A stretch of DNA of 64,000 nucleotides from Gymnorhina tibicen (Eukaryota > Chordata > Aves > Passeriformes > Artamidae). Position 1 is the stretch's first letter. Every line of letters starts with the position of its first letter. Shown here one piece after another: positions 13,985 to 27,200 of this stretch. Location: positions 702,319 to 766,318 of the forward strand of contig VXAZ01001116.1 of assembly GCA_013399875.1 (NCBI GenBank), given 5' to 3'. Position numbers and translations under genes: made by a program. The notes under the pieces were generated by a model. That model saw nothing but the letters and a program-made list of their open reading frames with translations. It had not been told where the DNA came from and did no database searches.

Positions 13985-15295
13985 GTCCTAAGAGAAGCCG
14001 TAGAATATGTCCATTTAATAGGGGTTAATGGATTTGTCTTCACTTAACTTCCTAAATCTTTTTGCAACTGCAAGCTTTTTGATAAACTACCAAGTCCTGG
14101 AACAAGGAATTCCAAAATGCAAGTGCATGCTATATAGCATGTCTGGTTTAAACCCAGCACCTGCTAGTTTCATGCACAGTAGTTCAGTTATTGCACTGAA
14201 AGAGTGTGAATCACTTCCTGTTCACTTTCCTCAATCCATTCATATTTCCTTCTCTCTTGCAGACTACAATTATTTCGTCTATTCCACTGCTCCTCATGTA
14301 CCAGTTCCACCACCTTTGCTCAGCCTTCTTAAGCACCCTTTCCTGTAGTTTTCTGATTTGGAAATAGGGTCTGAGCTGTATATACCATGTAAGTTGCAGA
14401 AAGAATATAACTCTCATAGTGATATTTTGTTCTCCTTACCTTTGCCAGTAATTCCTAACCTTGTTGTTTTTGGTTTTTTCTTTTTCTATTCTTTACTGCT
14501 ACTGAGCTCATATTTTCCTCTTGTGGTTGACTGTAGGAAGCTACCTTAAAGCCCATAGTTATACCAGTAAAGCTAGGATTGGTCCAAACACACAATATCA
14601 CTTTATATCTGTCCACAACAAATTTCACCTGTTATTTATGCCGGTTCTTAGCAGCAACACAAAGTCCTGTGACTCTGCTGTAACCTCTCACCTTTACTAC
14701 ACTTAGTAACACAGTGTTGTCAGCAAACTTTGCTGTCTCAGTTGCTCCTGTATCCCTTTTTTATCTCTTCAGCAGAAAGAGCTTAAGCCTCATGACAAAT
14801 TGCAAAAGAATTACATGTTATTGCCTTTAATTTTGAAACTTGTCTGCTTGTTCTTAACATTTGTTTTATATCCTTCAGGCAGTTATTATTCATACAAGGG
14901 CATTCCCTTAAATTCCACAGCTGTGTTTCTTCTTTAATAACCTTTAGTGAAGAACCTTCTTCACTGTTTTCAGCAATCTCAATATTCCACATCAACCTGG
15001 TACGTGTGTTCACTGGCTCTTAAGCTCCGTGAGGTGTGATTTCTCCCTACAAAAATCATGTCAACAACTTTCCTAAAATGACATATTTAGTCACGGTGAA
15101 AGAATATTACAATTAAGTTTAGAGAACACTGAATTGAAGTCGCCTTAATCTTGTCATTCTAAAAGATACTGGAATACTTTGCAGGCTGCAACTGTTTTTA
15201 TTATACACAGCAGCCTACCAGCTCATGTTGGATCATAACCTTCTCCCATTTGTCAGTATTCCAGTCAGTTATATAATGAAATATCGATTATTCAG
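13985..15295 (-). mobile_element. Ancient CR1/L3-like LINE relic
   Basis: About 1.3 kb resembles, in reverse complement, the 3' half of old amniote CR1/L3-type LINE ORF2. Blocks occur in the expected order: cctgctagtttcatg near 14160; actgctactgagctcatatt near 14495; aatttcacctgttatttatg at 14621-14640; tcagcaaactttgctg near 14720; gaggtgtgatttctccctac at 15031-15050; and aaaatcatgtcaacaa just after. The last two correspond to a segment that in related copies reads GGCATGATTTCCC...AAGCCATGTTGAC. Divergence is far greater than in the three CR1 copies near 48-58 kb, so this is a much older insertion. Boundaries are approximate and the left end may extend to about 13740. Confidence 0.72.
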
Positions 15296-18200
15296 CGGTG
15301 CTAGAAATTTAAATTTTATTCATTATATGTGTTAAAAGGTTTTTTACAGTTATATGCAAAAATACCTGTTAAAAACACATTTGCTGAGTTTGCATATTTT
15401 TGATTTTCTTCTATCATTGTTTTTGCTTCACTATGACTATTCCCAAGGCAATGATCCGAAAAGCAGTAAGTGACAAAGAGTACTTGTCTAAGCTGAATCC
15501 CATCTCACCATAAACTCAGCAATGAGGCTGGACCTTTTATGCTTTAAAAAACAAACAAACATAAAACCTAACTTATAGGTAAGGCCTACAAGTAGCTGTT
15601 TCTAATGCAAACATTCATCAATTAACATGAAAATTTATGGGCAGGTTTGATCTTTGCATAAAAAAAAATCTGATCCAAACACATTTCATAGCATTTCAAT
15701 ATCTTTAATGGAAAGTAACATTTCCAGGTCATAACATCAAGCTAGAAGTATCTGTCACAGCCAAAAAACTATGCAAACATTTCAACTCTTAGAGCTCACT
15801 AAATCCCTTATAGAAGAGCTATTTTCAAAAAAAAAGTTACAAGAACTCTGTTCACATTTCCTATATCTGCTAGGCATGTTCAAAAAAATTATTTATCATA
15901 CAATGTTCTATTAGGCTTGGCAAATTTAAGCTGAAAACTAGGTGTAGATCAGTTTTCATAATAGTTTAGTCACTGGCCTCTCTGATCAAGTCAACAACAA
16001 CTTGGCAACAATTCCTAAAATATGACTTGTGATATAAACCTCTGCTGTGAAATCCCAGCCACAAAGAACACAGACCGCCACTGCAATTTTTTTGGATCAA
16101 TACCTTGCCCTGTTGGAATGCTCCATATGGCATGCAAAACACATGTTAAGACTATGAATCAATATCAAATACAAATGGATACTAGTTATAATTACTATTT
16201 ACCTGATTTATCCATTCTTCAACTAATAATTTAGTTTTATGAAGCTTCTTTCATATAAATTTCCACATGACCTTGTATTTTCGGAATGGAGTTTAAATTA
16301 CTGCCCTCTTCACTTGCTAATATGCTCAATTCAAATAAAATAAAAACTAACTAACAAAGTGTGTATTTGACTTTTTTGTCCTAGCTTTTCCAGAATAAAC
16401 TGTGGTAGAAAACAAAAATCAATGTTTCTCATTTGGTTCTTTTAAAGAATTCACCACAAAGTTTTTAAAGAGTTCAATCACAACTAGGATGTCAAGTGGA
16501 TTCTCACTCAATGAAACACTTTCACATCCAACACTGAAATGTTGTTGTCTTTTACAGCTATTTTTCTCCTCTTGTGTGGTGGTTTATTTTCTTTGCACAC
16601 AGGGGTGTTGCTAGATCTTAGCAAAGGAATGGAGCTTCTTATGCAACTCCCTTATAGCCCTTTCTTGCTAAATTGGATATTGACAGAAGAAAGTGGAATA
16701 AAACAGTTTTCTTGAAAAATGCCTTTGACACAAATAGAAGAAGATGCTGAACTCTACACAAGGAGAACATTTTGCAATACTTATTTCTAATATTACTTTG
16801 AAAAGAACCTAGATAGAGACAGAAGCATTATGGATAGTGAGACTATCAGAAAACATAATTTCTCTTCTCTAATTTCCCATGTTAATAAGCCTCTTGTGAA
16901 GAGTGACCATGAGTTGTTCTGTGTACTTGCTGGAAAAACTATTATTTAATGTGTTGCTTTGAATTTCTACAACTCAAAAAGGCACACAACTTCCATTTGA
17001 CCTACTAGTTATATCTACACAGAACATAGCAAAAAAGGACGTGGCAATATGAGCATGAATTCTGCCAGTGACAGATCAATCACTGTGATTTTAGATAACA
17101 ATAATAGTGAGAGATGTCTATAAAAACCCAATCAAATATATATATTTGTGAGTCCTCTAGTAGAAACAAAAAATTACTTTCTGCAAGTTGTTTGGTGATG
17201 AGAACAGGAGAACCAGCAGCAAGAACTAATGAAACTCTTCCAGGTTGGTTTAAAGTGCATTAACAAGTAGGAGCCACATTACATTATATGTCCACACTAA
17301 TAACAAAAACTAATTTACACTGTTCAGGTTTTAGAGAGCAGTTGATTACTTATAGCTATATTTTCTTTTGTTCACCATAGTTGATGTACTAAAAAGCAAA
17401 GTATTTAGGTTAGAGCCATTCATATGGTTCCTAATTATCTTACCAAACCATGACACAGTGTAATGACTCAAAGTAGCAAATCTCTGTGTAATTAACACTG
17501 AACATCATTATGTCCTTTACTTCCTCTAACAGCATGAAATACAAGCATACAATTTATTGTTTCTTATGCATATAAAGGTGAAGCATATACTTCCCTATAC
17601 ACCTTAGTCCTGGGTCTTTTCCTCTGAAAAGGCTTAGACAGACAGATCACACAAGCTGTAAGAGGGTATGAGAAGACAACACTACCAACAGCCTTTTCAA
17701 AAACTCCCACACGCTTGGAAAGTCTAAATCTCTAGCTATTTCCCAGAAAATTCACTTTGCATCTTTAATTTGCTGAGATTCCCCCACCTGAACTTAAACT
17801 CCCTCTTGCAGGTGTGAAGTTACGGAAGTACCGAGTTCTTATGGAAAGCCTGAGGAGCAATAAGATAAGGATAAACCCAGAAATGACCAACTAGCTGCCT
17901 CCCCAGCATAGGTGAAGTTGCAGAATAAACCTTCTAAAACCTGCAGGCTCCTTCTTTTTTAACAGGTTACATTACAGGCAGATTACAACAGGCAGATTTG
18001 ACTAAAAACCTCCAAACAAACTATTTTCAAAGGTATGCACCAAATTTTGGGATACCAAAATTTAGATTTCATCTTTGTGTCACCATTCAATGATAGAAAG
18101 AATATGTATTGCAGAGATTTCTTTTATTTTAAGCTAGGCTTAAAACTGGGCTTCAATTATTCAGACATGACTGTCTGGCTGGAAAGATATTTGTTTTGAA

Positions 18201-21200
18201 GTTTCCTTCTAATTAAAACCCCATTCATTCTATCTGAAATCACTAATTTAATCTGTACTTAAACATTTAAATTCCGTCTCAAGTCGTGACTTGACACCAA
18301 TTAGTTGGCCAAAAATATGGTGGAAAACAGCAAAGCTGTGCCACACTAAAATCAACACTGCTCTTATTCACAGAATTCTACTTAAAAGTATGATTTAACT
18401 TAAAAAGCACAAACTTAATCCAGATCATTAGTAAATATATGCTGCAACTGATTTAATTCTGAAGTACTTTGCTGCAAGGCAAAATATCCTTACATAAATG
18501 CCAACCTGCTTTAAGCAAACTACTGATTTGGAATAGGGACAAACACTATTGATTAAAAAACAATATGGCAACTCTTCCACCTGTGAGAACATCAGCAGAC
18601 CATGTGAAGCAAAACCAGACCACACTTCCTCAGTAACCTGCTTTTAAAAGGCAAATGAGCACAAATAAGCAGTATGACTAATATTTACTAAACTAATTCC
18701 CTATTTCACCTTTTGAATTTCAGTATTATTTACCTCATGTATCATTTTAATTATTTTTACAGTTCATTCCCAGAGAACCTCAATGCTGGGAAATTAATTA
18801 ATGGGCACAATAGAAGAACTGTCAGCATTGTTTAAATATCATTTCAGCACTAGCCTCATTTACATGTATCCCTTTATTCTAAACGGTGGTACTGCTGAAT
18901 TTTTTGTACGAAATTGTTAGTTCATTAAAAAGAGCACAATGATATCCTTTTCTGCAGATATTCATGGGTTATCAAATATACTGAAATACATGCTCGAGAC
19001 AATCACTGGAGCTTTTAGTCCACAGATTTCAAAGACACTGGAATAGTTGTATAATAGTTGTACCATTGTTTAATTAATTGGCTTTAGCTTTATCATATTA
19101 CTAGCTTTAATAAAAGTTATCAAATTAATACTTCAAGGCAGACCTAGAGAAAGTAGTAAGTGCTAGTCTACCATTTCACAACTGAAAAAAGTCGTGTGAA
19201 TATGTCTACACATATATATCACATATTTATACTGAAAGACTAAAGCAAAATCTAGGTAACAGTATTAAAAAATAATGGTTGCTTATTCCAACTTCTCATC
19301 AAATAACAAGAAAGTGCTTACTGACATACTGCCAACACATAATTCAAAGAAATCCTCTCATGAAGTATGTTTTAGGCTATATATGTCACTTCCAGAGAGC
19401 AAGGTTCTCATGTGCCTTTCTGGACAAAGTTGGTAGCTTGATTACAATGAACTCTTAAATAAAATATGACAGGTCATTTGAGCAAAGCATATTAAATAAT
19501 CCAACAAAGATATAGCTGAATTCTTGTTCAGTGAATAGAAACTCTATAACCCTCAAATTCCTACTTCTGTAAATCAGGGGATGATTACATCAATGTAATG
19601 TGAAAGTTTTGTGAAGATTTTTTATTAGATTGACCACAACCTTGTGTGTTCTAGGAAAGACCTATTTTCTTCTTAATAATAACAACAAATGTTCAAGCAA
19701 ACTATTTCAACAACTTTTTCTTTCTTTCAAGGAACACACCATAAGAGCTGAGAAAGAACAAGTATGTCACATGTTCAGTCACATGTTTTCAAATAGGTGG
19801 TCTTGTTAACTAAGATGACAAGTTCAAATACCAAAAAGGTATTTTGTAATAAGCATGAGATATTACCTTCCTTCCCTGTTTTCCACGCTAATCTTTACAA
19901 GTTTAGGCATGACAGAGTTAAGTCATAATACAGAATCACGAACATCATCCAACTTTCTAGCACAACCATTATCAAGATACTCAAGACACATCACTGGCTG
20001 CTTCCCCTTCTCCCATCATTAAGCCACATTACATTCCACAAAACAAGAAACAAGCAACAAAATCCTTAATTTCTGATCACCATTATTCTTGTTAGAGGTT
20101 AGGAAATAGCTGGGACTGGTATTTTCCTCCATTTGCTGTCCTGCAAAAATGTTATTCGTGAAAACCCTGTTTCATTGCCGAGCAACACTATCTGAATCAG
20201 TCTCTACTTAGGGATGGCAATTTGCCTGAATGTTCAATCTTGTTTCATGGTGATGATTTAACTATACCAAGCTTTTTGTGACCGTATGACTACTTACAAC
20301 ACTCCTTGGTCCGCATACTTCACATTTCATTCAATTTCTATTACAACAAACTAATAATGCCACCAAAACTAAAGTAGGCAGTTGCTGAATGCAGCAATAT
20401 CTTGTCTGATTAAAGAGAAGAAAAAGCACAACATCTGAGAACATTACTCAGCTGCTCTTCATCTACGTCCACCACAGAGGCTCTATAGTCATGATTGTGC
20501 AAAACTGCAGGTTTATAAAAGGGCTGATGTCAAAAGCAACTGAAAAGCCAACACCATTACTCATTCCAAGTATCTGAAAATTGCTAGTCACTCAGTATCA
20601 CAGCTGGAAATGTTAATAATGCACAAATTTTAATTAAATTCTTTAAATACTTGATAGCTATTGCCAGGAGCTTGATCTTGTTGGGATGAATAAGACTAGC
20701 TGCTTCTTTTGTTAATACAAAAGACTCACCAAGCTAATCCAAAAACTACTTTTCAGATCACTTCTATTCCCATTTACCAACTGGTTAGCACACAAAGAAT
20801 TAATAGTGATGATCAGGTGCAGCTTTGCTGATCTCTGATCAGAATGAGACTACATCCACTAAATATGAATGCCTTTATTAGATTTAGCAAAAAAATTTCC
20901 TGTGAATAACACTACAGTTCTGAAGATGCTAAATGACTCCATAGATGCCACAGCCTGCTCAGAACTTAAATATCTTTCAGGACACTGAATCAAGGTAAGA
21001 TCTTTGATTTAAATCTTCTTAAGATGCTGAAAATCAACCACAGAACAATCAAGACAAAGTCTGCTTTAATAATAAGTTTTCACACAGACCACTGATTGAA
21101 GACAGCAGCATAAAGCAAAAGACACATGGGAATGGCAACACCTGTAGAGTTGTTGCAATCTGCCTTATCAAGGTTCTCTGGAGGTTACCTCTGATGCTAC

Positions 21201-24200
21201 TATTCTTATCTCTGAAAAATGAAATTTCTATCTTGACCCTGAAGAGCCCTGAGCAATTACAAGATGATTACAACAATAACACTTTCCTACTTTTCTCCAT
21301 CTCAAGTGTATCAGACACAAACCATCAATGCTTTCCTAGCAGCCACTTCCTTAGAAAAGCTCCTACAAGAATATCCAATAGTGGTGTAAATAAAAAAAAA
21401 AAGTGGCAGAAAGTGAGGCAGATTTTAAGATACTACCACCTCCATGCAACTTTATTAATTCTAATATTATCAATAATGCATTGAAGGTTTTTCTGGAAAA
21501 CCTTACTCCATCACAAATACAGCACAAGGGCTTAAAAAGCTCTTGCTCTACAACAGCTTTTTCCATACTGACAGCCTGAGGTAACCTGCACAGCTTCGTG
21601 TTTTTCCTGTTTGACATGACATCACCAGACTGTGAAGTTACTCAAATCTCTTATTGCTGTCAATAAACATGACTTGCTGTTTTCTTTCCATCAGCTTTTG
21701 TGAGCAACTCTCCACTAATCCATGCTGACATTTAAAGGACTGAGTCTTCAGTACCAGGAGTCTGAGACACTTCCAACAGATGACAAAGCAAACGAGTGCC
21801 CTAATCACTACCTCTACCCTTAAGCAGCTCAAATAGGATGACAGCTGTGATCCAAACAAAAGCTTTCTGGCTTGTTTTTTTGACTGAACGCAGCATCTTC
21901 AGCTGAAATTCACAGTTAACATCTAGTATAGTACTCTTGCGAATTCCTTTATCCAGAACTATTGACCAAATACTTTAAAAGGACAATACTAGTCCCACTG
22001 AAACAACCTGGACACTGCATTAGATTCCTAAGCATGTCTCCAAATTTTCAGAAGCATTTTACTTACTTATTTTATTTAAGATTTTAAAAGAATACATAGT
22101 GAGGTTATAAATGACTATTACTGGATTTATTTTCTACTATTATAAAAGAAAAAAAATTACATACAATTTTCTTTAAATCTCTCTTATTAAGTTGTAACAG
22201 GCAACAAAAAAAAAACCATAAAAAAATTATGCTGCCAGGCTTCAAGATGAATTTTATCAACAAAATGAATGTGAAAGAAACAAATATGGTGCACAGTAAC
22301 AACTCAGCCTCTACAAAATTACAACAGAAACCAAACAAAATATTATCTACCCAAGGTGTGAACTAAAATATTATATTTACTCATTAAAGGATATGGCATC
22401 AAAATGTAATTGTTAACTGTATCTGTCCTTCAGCTTTATAATATTTTTCAAATTAATTAAACTTATTTTTCCCGCATTATTTTGCTTATAGCAATGAAGA
22501 CTGAAGACTCTGAATTTTAGACTTTAGAATCTGACTAATATATATCCCAAAATGCTGGAAAGAAGGATGTAAAGCTGTATGTTCGAGCATAAATTTAAGT
22601 TGATGCTGATGTTTTCATATCTCACAAATAATGTAAACTGCAAATACAACTTCATTTGGTACATAGCTACAAGATTTTTGACACAGCTTACTCATCCATG
22701 GTTACTTTGTGTACATTGTGATTCCTTGATTCCCAAACACCCTAAATCAATATCAAAATAGCAAAAGATATAGAAAAATTAAATAAAAAATAAACCATAT
22801 TAAATGTAATTAGATACCTTGCAAAAAAACGAAGCAGAGATTTTATGATGATCAATACTTATCATCCAATACCATTTTGGAACCATTTTCTGTATACCTC
22901 ATTTTTCAGGGTAGCATTAAAAACTTACTAGTATAAAATCTCTGCTATTACAGAATGGCTCTGTGGAAAGATGAAGCTCACCACACACTGACAACATCTG
23001 TAGCTCATTCCAGCCAAAACAAAGGCAACGCAGTGCGCATAGCTGGAAGGAACATGCTTGAAACAGGAACATGAGAGAATTTAAAACGGTGCAAAATGAG
23101 CTGCAAAACAAAGTGATCAGCTCACACAAAGTTATACTGAGAATTGATACACTGAAGAGACTTCCAGAGCCATGCACCCAGGCACAGTGATAGAAACAGT
23201 GGTGGCAAACTACTAACTGATTCCAGAAGTTTTACAATTCTGAGGACTAGTGATGAGCTACTGAAGATCGATCTTGGCCACCTTTCAAGAATCTGCATTT
23301 GCCACATAACTTTCAGACAGCAAGGACTCTATCAGGAGTATTCCAAGGGCTGTTTATTTTTCATGTTATCCCACTAAAGCTTGGGCTGCAAAATTCACTG
23401 CATGCCTGGGCACTTAAACTATAAACCAAATTAATAATCACTTCTCAAAAATGACAAGGTGCTGCTACTATGGAAACAGGCGGGAAGCAAAGGTTGTCAG
23501 CACTGCTCATGGGAGCCAAACAGCAGAGTTCTGTTTCCATAATGGGTACAGGACCAGAGACAAAGAGAATTTAAAACAAAAAAGAAAAAAAGAAGTCATA
23601 GCCCAGATAGAATAAAAGCCATGAAGAGTGCATGTGTAATGAAACAGGACTCAGTACCAGAGAGGAAGGGAGTCTACGAGCCAGAAAACCAAAAATCTCT
23701 TTACCATATACCTAATTTACATAGCAGGTATTCAGAGATAATGTTATTAATCAGACTTTAAAAAATAAATATACTGCAATCAATCTTTCATTTAGTCTGC
23801 ATGTAAATATTTAACTTCAAAAGTCATACAGTATCAGGAAACATTTCAAATTGTATCTTACAGAAAACTGAACAAAATTGATATTTTTAATCATGAAAAT
23901 ATTTTCTAAAAAAGCAGGTGTTGGCTTGTTTCAAAACAAACCAACAGCACATAACTGGCAGAAAAGATTTTTTTCTGAAATATTAAATTGAAGTTAGAAT
24001 ATACTTAGGAGACAACTTTACTCTGTCTGCAACCTAAGCTTTAAAAATGTATCAGCAATGGAAGTTGTTTATACTTCTCAGAATGGACAGATTGATTTGT
24101 TTTCCCATTAACACACTACTTTTTCCACAGGTTTGATAAATTACTATGAACAAGGAAAGAATCCCATTAGCGAGAAGAAAACCTGTTTATTAACAAACAG

Positions 24201-27200
24201 GAAGATTATTAGAATTCAAAGGCTCAGTCATGAAAATGCTACTATTAGTTTTGTGGAACTTTGAGCCAATGTGTAAGATTTTTTTTTCAGCAACATGAGA
24301 ATTTATTAAAGGATAATCAGAAGATAAAAATCTTTGTTGAGCCATTTTGTATTTAATAATTTATATAAAACTTTCACAAAGTCTGTTCTCCTTTTACAGA
24401 AAGGAAACAGTAGGCGATGTTATCTGGAAATTTTCATCCATAACTTTTTGCAAGAAAGGAAGAAAAATTGATTGTATTTAAATGAAAAAGCAAGAAAGCA
24501 CATGCATTTCAACTGTTATCTCTATTGTCCTATCTATTAGACCATGTTTCCTCTCCAAAATATTAATTTCTGCCTAGAATGCAAAAACTTGCCGTATAGC
24601 TATTGGTATCTATTGAGCTTATTCAAGGTATTATTACTATTTCCTAGTCACTACATAAAACTTGCATTTTCAATACTATTTATTGTGTTTCATAAAAGTT
24701 CCATTAGAAACAAATTCAGAGCAAATAGAAGTTGGAGGCATAATTTCCATTTATTACTTTTCATAATACCTTTTCCATTCAGAGGTATCAACACAATCTA
24801 CGGAATTTCTGCCATTGTTCTCAAAGACAGATAAAGGACAAAAAATAATCACAGCACACAATTATTGTAATCTACCAAAACCAATGGAATATGTATTAAA
24901 GGTTATACAATACAACGTACAGTAATCCTATGGATATTTATGATGATCCAATTGAAGAATATTGTAAAAGAATATCATATGTTTTCAGTTTGTAGGGGTT
25001 GTATTCCTTTTCAAAAACAGACACCAGAAGGTCAGGATGATGTCTCCAGAGGAAAAGTGAGATCCCTTAGGAGCTTCCCTTCAGGCGAATTCAAAGTTCC
25101 AGGGACCACAGTGAACACCAGGAGAAAAACTACAGCAAAGAACACCAACCAGAGCCAGAAAGACTGATGAGAGGATCAGGAAGCAAACAGAGTTTGATGA
25201 AAAGAATCTTGTAGAGGCCAGAGAGGGCTCTGAGCAGCTTGATAGGATTCAGAAAGTCATTTCTGAATGACGCAGCTACTGCAGTAGTTTGGTTTGGATT
25301 GCAACCATTCTTTTGAAAAACATTCTCAAATACAGTCATGTATTGAACCATGGCTAAGGCCAACATGATTTTATGGAGCATCCAGAGTCTTGTCAGAGGT
25401 AGTACATGTAGTTATGAACTATACTCTTGCACATGAAAGTCTTCTTGCAAAGTTTTATTTAGCTCCTATTCCTTCATTACTTAAAAGCATAACAGAAAAA
25501 AATGAGTCAGACTGGGAATTTCATGTAATGTTTTCCCATACACTCCCTCTCTGCAGGAAGAAACAATCAGACACAAACTATTTTAGTTTCAAAAACGTTC
25601 AGCCAAACTAAACCACAGAAGAGCCTTCAATTTTATCTCAGTCATCTGTTTCATTTATAAGCAAAGAATGTTCCATGTACTGCAATAAATTCAAAGCCTT
25701 CAATCTGTCTCCTGTCATAAGAAAAACGAGAATGTTGCAGTGCAAAAGATGGGAAAAACTATGAATTTCCATTAATACCTGAAGTGGCCAAACACCTTTT
25801 GACTCCAGACTAAAGCAGAATACCATGCCAAATTTCCTTTAGTCTCATATTCAAAAATAGACAACTAATACAACCACAATTCCAATTACCACTTTAAAAT
25901 GAAGGTTTCTCAGACCTTGGTAAGCGTTTATGACATAATTCTTAGCACTCTGAAGTCAAATGGACACCACCATCTTCCCTTTAGGAATGGAAAGCATAGC
26001 TAATTCAGAATTATTAATACATGCTCTCTTTCATTATTCACTCTCTTTAAGAAAGCACGGACAGGCACAATTGCTAGTCCAACCTCTAGCAGTAATGGTA
26101 TTCATCAGTAATCTTCTTGTGAGCCTTTACAATGGCTCTACTACTTAACTTCAATCAGCTGTAAAGCTCTTTTATTCTGTTATCACATCAGTGTGAGGGA
26201 ATGAATGCCAAGGATTGAATGCCCTCCTAAAGGAGCGCAGTCATGCTGTTAGAATAGCAATGAGCTTCTTCTGACACTGCTCAACACGTTCTTTCACACT
26301 CCCTCACTCTCCAGGAGAAACACATGCATGACAAAAATAAATATCTGTTGAGTGGGAATGCTAAGAAACAAATCTACAGTATAATATACTAAATAGAGCA
26401 TATCACAGTTTAATAGAAGGAGCTGGAAGTTGATAAAAAGGATGCAATTAATAGACAACTGGCAGCAGTTGTGTTCCATTTGTCAGAGCAAAAAGGATGA
26501 GTGGAATAATTGTTCTACTAGTGAGAAAGACTCAGAATTTCTATACAGAATGTCTCATCTATTAATACTCAATTCTTCTTAAGCACTTTTTATTTTTGCT
26601 GCTGCAAGGACCTAAGCACAGACTTGTTCTTAATCATTTTAATAAAGTGAAGAAAACTAGAGGTCGGATCAAAAAACAGATGAATGTTGATATTCTAAGA
26701 AGAATCTCTTGGTAGCTCAGCCTGTGTCCTCCCTGCATTGTTTAGTGGTGTGTACATGGCTTTAGCCGAAACAAGGGGATAAGCCTGATACTAAATCTCT
26801 GCAAACATGCCCCCAGAATCTAGACTGCCATACCGACAAAGCTATCAGACAACTCAGGAAGGAAACTGAATTGTCATTCATAACTTAGTATTGCTTTTAG
26901 GACAAACTCAGAGGTTTTTACTTTTATTTTTGTAATTTCAAATACAAAAATCAACACTCCATTGTGAAAGTAAGCTATGCTTTAGCAGGAAAAATAAAAA
27001 GTGTATTTTTCTAGCTCACGCGCATTAGTGAATACTCAGTAATAAAAACATTATGAAGTGCTTTCCAAAAATTTATATTTCAATAGTTAGTTATGATAAA
27101 TTCCACTTTCTGACCAGCTATAAAGCAGTGTCCTTCCTCTAGAAAGGTTATTTCTACTAAAAATTTTTAAATATTTAAATCAAAACTTATTTTCACAACA

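Noticed and set aside
25000..25200. Slightly GC-richer block with open frames on both strands
   Set aside because: The translations are low-complexity and match no family I know; there are no convincing splice borders.
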